A DNA stretch of 6,409 bases, from contig DCPV01000246.1 in the NCBI GenBank assembly GCA_002323775.1, forward strand, positions 1 through 6,409, in the 5' to 3' direction. This DNA is from Firmicutes bacterium UBA1535 (GTDB taxonomy: Bacteria > Bacillota > Clostridia > Tissierellales > Sedimentibacteraceae). Below, piece after piece: positions 5,022 through 6,409 of the stretch (positions are counted from its first letter, which is position 1; each line of letters starts with the position of its first letter). The notes beneath the pieces were generated by a model, which worked only from the letters and a program-made list of their open reading frames with translations, was not told the origin of the DNA and did not search any database. Made by a program: the position numbers and the translations under genes.

Positions 5022-5037
5022 ATTAAAAATATTGCAA
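5009..5037 (-). promoter_or_regulatory. Predicted sigma-A promoter of the hemolysin III-like gene
   Basis: On the minus strand, TTGCAA (5032-5037) and a perfect TATAAT (complement of 5009-5014) are 17 bp apart. The start would be near 5002, giving a leader of about 80 nt. The rest of the 4922-5109 gap is AT-rich and holds nothing else I can support. Confidence 0.5.
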
Positions 5038-5109
5038 ACAAAAACTATTTATTTTAGCATATAAATTTCTATACCAATCAATCTCTAAATAAATTACAAT
5101 ATAATAAAC

Positions 5110-5143
5110 AAAGAAGTCAATCACTATTGCGATTGACTTCTTT
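5110..5143 (-). terminator. Strong Rho-independent terminator after the DUF3795/GNAT fusion gene
   Basis: AAAGAAGTCAATC (5110-5122) pairs without mismatch with GATTGACTTCTTT (5131-5143), 13 bp around an 8-nt loop. On the minus strand the stem is followed by a T-rich run, so it terminates the right-hand operon. It marks the boundary between the AT-rich left part and the richer right part. Confidence 0.85.
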
Positions 5144-5201
5144 CTAAAAATTTTGGCAAATCAGCTTAATGTAGATGCCAATGTTTTTCTTCTATATATG
5201 C

Positions 5202-6122
5202 TTATATTTTTATCTTGTCCAAGCACCATGAATGTGTACGTTCAGAAAGTTCATAATGCCGAAACCCAAGTTCAGAAAGAGCTTGAATCCTATTCGAAGC
5301 AATAGGAGCAGCCTTTGTTATCATTTGAGCTACGTCGAAAAGCAGAAAAAAATCAGTTGAGCAAAGTGTCAGCAACTCCTTGATTAAGAAGACACGTTCA
5401 TATTCAAAACAAATATCAAGCCGAAGAACCCCTTGCGGTGTTTTGTATTGCCCAATCATGCCGAACATCTCTATCGTTCCTACCGCCTTACCCAGAGATT
5501 TGTCCACGACGGCAAAGCGAACATATGCCTCCTGCTCGTACTCTTTCAACCAAAAAGCAATACAATTTTGCATCTCCTCCAAGGTTTGGTATCGAAAATC
5601 ATTCAAACATCTGTCTGCGTTGAAAAGTTGCTGAGCATCAGGGTCAGAATAACATTTTAACAAATCCTCGGCATCTTCTAACTGAACTAGCCTAAGCATG
5701 AAATGTTCAGTTTCCAATACAGGACATCGCTTATAAGGATTATAGCTTCCAAACCTAATAAGTCTTAGTATGTCGTCCTCGGTTTCTAACAAATCATAAT
5801 CACCTTTTAGACCGTTCGACTTATGATATTCAACACCATACTCGTAGTTAGTACGTAAGCGTGTAAGCAACTCTTTTTTACTGAATTGTCTGGCGTATTT
5901 ATTAAACGCCCGATTACGAATACCTCGTAACATATCTTCATTACATGGGAAACTGCTGCATTGATAACAGCCGTCAAGACCTTTTTTCGTTGCGCATTTA
6001 TATACTGAGCAATTACATCCGTCTTTTCTCCCTCGGGTTTTACAGCCAGGGCAATCATCTGCACTGCACAAAACGCAAGCAAGGCCGCACAAGGCCAAAT
6101 CTTTTTCTTCACAAAATTCCAT
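5202..6122 (-). CDS. Cys-rich DUF3795-like domain fused to a GNAT-like acetyltransferase domain (306 aa)
   Basis: Residues 1-65 contain twelve cysteines (4, 12, 16, 19, 24, 27, 36, 38, 43, 52, 55, 60). The C-G-L-x-C-x-x-C opening and C-P-G-C pair recall DUF3795 zinc-binding proteins. The helical remainder of that module runs to about residue 125. Residues 135-306 resemble a RimJ/RimL-type GNAT N-acetyltransferase: LETEHFMLRLVQLEDAEDLL (136-155), VRFAVVDKSLGKAVGTIEMFG (201-221) and a terminal SNRIQALSELGFRHYE (276-291). The usual acetyl-CoA-binding Q/R-x-x-G-x-G/A loop is not apparent near 240-252, so catalysis is uncertain and the domain may be a degenerate or regulatory GNAT. GAGGAGGG (complement of 6129-6136) six bases before the ATG sets the start. 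It follows the WYL regulator gene by 59 bp on the same strand. Base composition is richer in G+C than the left-hand genes, compatible with acquisition. Confidence 0.75.
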   Translation of the reverse strand: MEFCEEKDLALCGLACVLCSADDCPGCKTRGRKDGCNCSVYKCATKKGLDGCYQCSSFPCNEDMLRGIRNRAFNKYARQFSKKELLTRLRTNYEYGVEYHKSNGLKGDYDLLETEDDILRLIRFGSYNPYKRCPVLETEHFMLRLVQLEDAEDLLKCYSDPDAQQLFNADRCLNDFRYQTLEEMQNCIAFWLKEYEQEAYVRFAVVDKSLGKAVGTIEMFGMIGQYKTPQGVLRLDICFEYERVFLIKELLTLCSTDFFLLFDVAQMITKAAPIASNRIQALSELGFRHYELSERTHSWCLDKIKI

Positions 6123-6181
6123 ATGTATCCCTCCTCATATAAAAAGATACCATGGCAATGGCGACAGCTGTATGTCGTAAT

Positions 6182-6409
6182 TTAAGTGACTGATAAAATT
6201 TCTTCCGCCCTTTCACGTAGCATGACCTTTAACGATTCAGGTTCCAATACTTCGACTTGCTTGCCAAATCCCATCAGCAATGAAAACCACATTCGCTCAA
6301 GAGGAACATTCATTCTAATGACGAAATCACCGTTTTCACGTTCTTCTACAATATTATCGCTTAAATATTCCATAACCTGATGTCGGACTCCATTTTTGCA
6401 GAGCAAACG
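6182..6409 (-). CDS. C-terminal end of a WYL-domain (YafY-like) transcriptional regulator, cut by right edge
   Basis: Seventy-five residues in frame run off the right edge and end at TAA (complement of 6182-6184). The order is a short strand-rich stretch, then MNVPLERMWFSLLMGFGKQV, then a tail EVLEPESLKVMLRERAEEIL. This is characteristic of the WYL C-terminal extension in YafY/DeoR-like regulators, whose N-terminal winged helix-turn-helix and WYL effector domain would lie beyond 6409. An internal TTG at 6406 is not a real start, since the frame stays open to the edge. The gene is 59 bp upstream of the DUF3795/GNAT gene and probably co-transcribed with it. Such regulators often sit next to the gene they control. 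Assignment rests on the tail only. Confidence 0.7.
   Translation of the reverse strand, partial: RLLCKNGVRHQVMEYLSDNIVEERENGDFVIRMNVPLERMWFSLLMGFGKQVEVLEPESLKVMLRERAEEILSVT

Noticed and set aside
5380..5660. Three overlapping plus-strand ORFs of 61-84 residues
   Set aside because: They lie antisense to the fusion gene in different frames, a by-product of its higher G+C, and show no protein family features.
5807..6112. 101-residue minus-strand ORF starting MKKKIWPCAALLAFCAVQM
   Set aside because: It looks like a signal peptide but is an alternate frame of the Cys-rich coding region. The fusion frame has the strong ribosome binding site and family similarity.
5945..6142. 65-residue plus-strand ORF at the 5' end of the fusion gene
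   Set aside because: It overlaps the fusion gene's start and ribosome binding site in antisense and has no family features.
6123..6181. Small hairpin between the WYL regulator and fusion genes (CCAT-ATGG before a T-rich run on the minus strand) as a terminator
   Set aside because: A four-pair stem is too weak to call a terminator, and the close same-strand spacing favours co-transcription.
6186..6380. 64-residue plus-strand ORF
   Set aside because: It is antisense to the WYL regulator tail, which has clear family sequence.
1..6409. CRISPR array, tRNA or rRNA
   Set aside because: No regularly spaced repeats, no cloverleaf with conserved T-arm, and no ribosomal RNA sequence were seen on either strand.

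Overview
The window is AT-rich DNA, about one third G+C or less over most of its length. Ribosome binding sites are strong GGAGG types and promoters are TTGnnn-17-TATAAT-like. One gene uses an in-frame TGA with a bacterial SECIS hairpin. Together these point to an anaerobic low-GC Firmicute, most likely a member of the Clostridia that decodes selenocysteine. I do not name a genus.

Left part (1-1767): the N-terminal third of undecaprenyl-diphosphatase (uppP, minus strand, cut by the window edge) lies downstream of a Crp/Fnr-family regulator gene (minus). Divergent from the regulator, on the plus strand, is a 90-residue HesB/IscA-like selenoprotein (1459-1731). Its codon 32 is TGA, followed by a 7-bp hairpin with a GGA loop, and a strong terminator closes the gene. 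A plain ORF search breaks this gene in two, so it is easily missed. Palindromes sit in front of both the uppP and the selenoprotein promoters.

Middle part (1768-5109): a GT4 glycosyltransferase (plus) ends in a bidirectional terminator. Two minus-strand genes follow: a class I SAM-dependent methyltransferase and a hemolysin III/PAQR-type membrane protein. Between these two lies about 260 bp without a gene, which holds a cluster of potential RNA stems. A 57/58-bp imperfect repeat occurs over the 3' end of the hemolysin III gene and again downstream of the methyltransferase. It suggests a past duplication or insertion.

Right part (5110-6409): a perfect 13-bp-stem terminator separates a compositionally richer segment. 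This carries a DUF3795-like Cys-rich/GNAT-like fusion gene and, upstream on the same strand, the C-terminal end of a WYL-type (YafY-like) regulator cut by the right edge.

The genes do not form one evident pathway. The best-supported functional links are the Crp/Fnr regulator with its divergent selenoprotein gene, and the WYL regulator with the fusion gene directly behind it. The most notable content is the selenoprotein. It belongs to a known but rarely annotated family, so it is not claimed as new.
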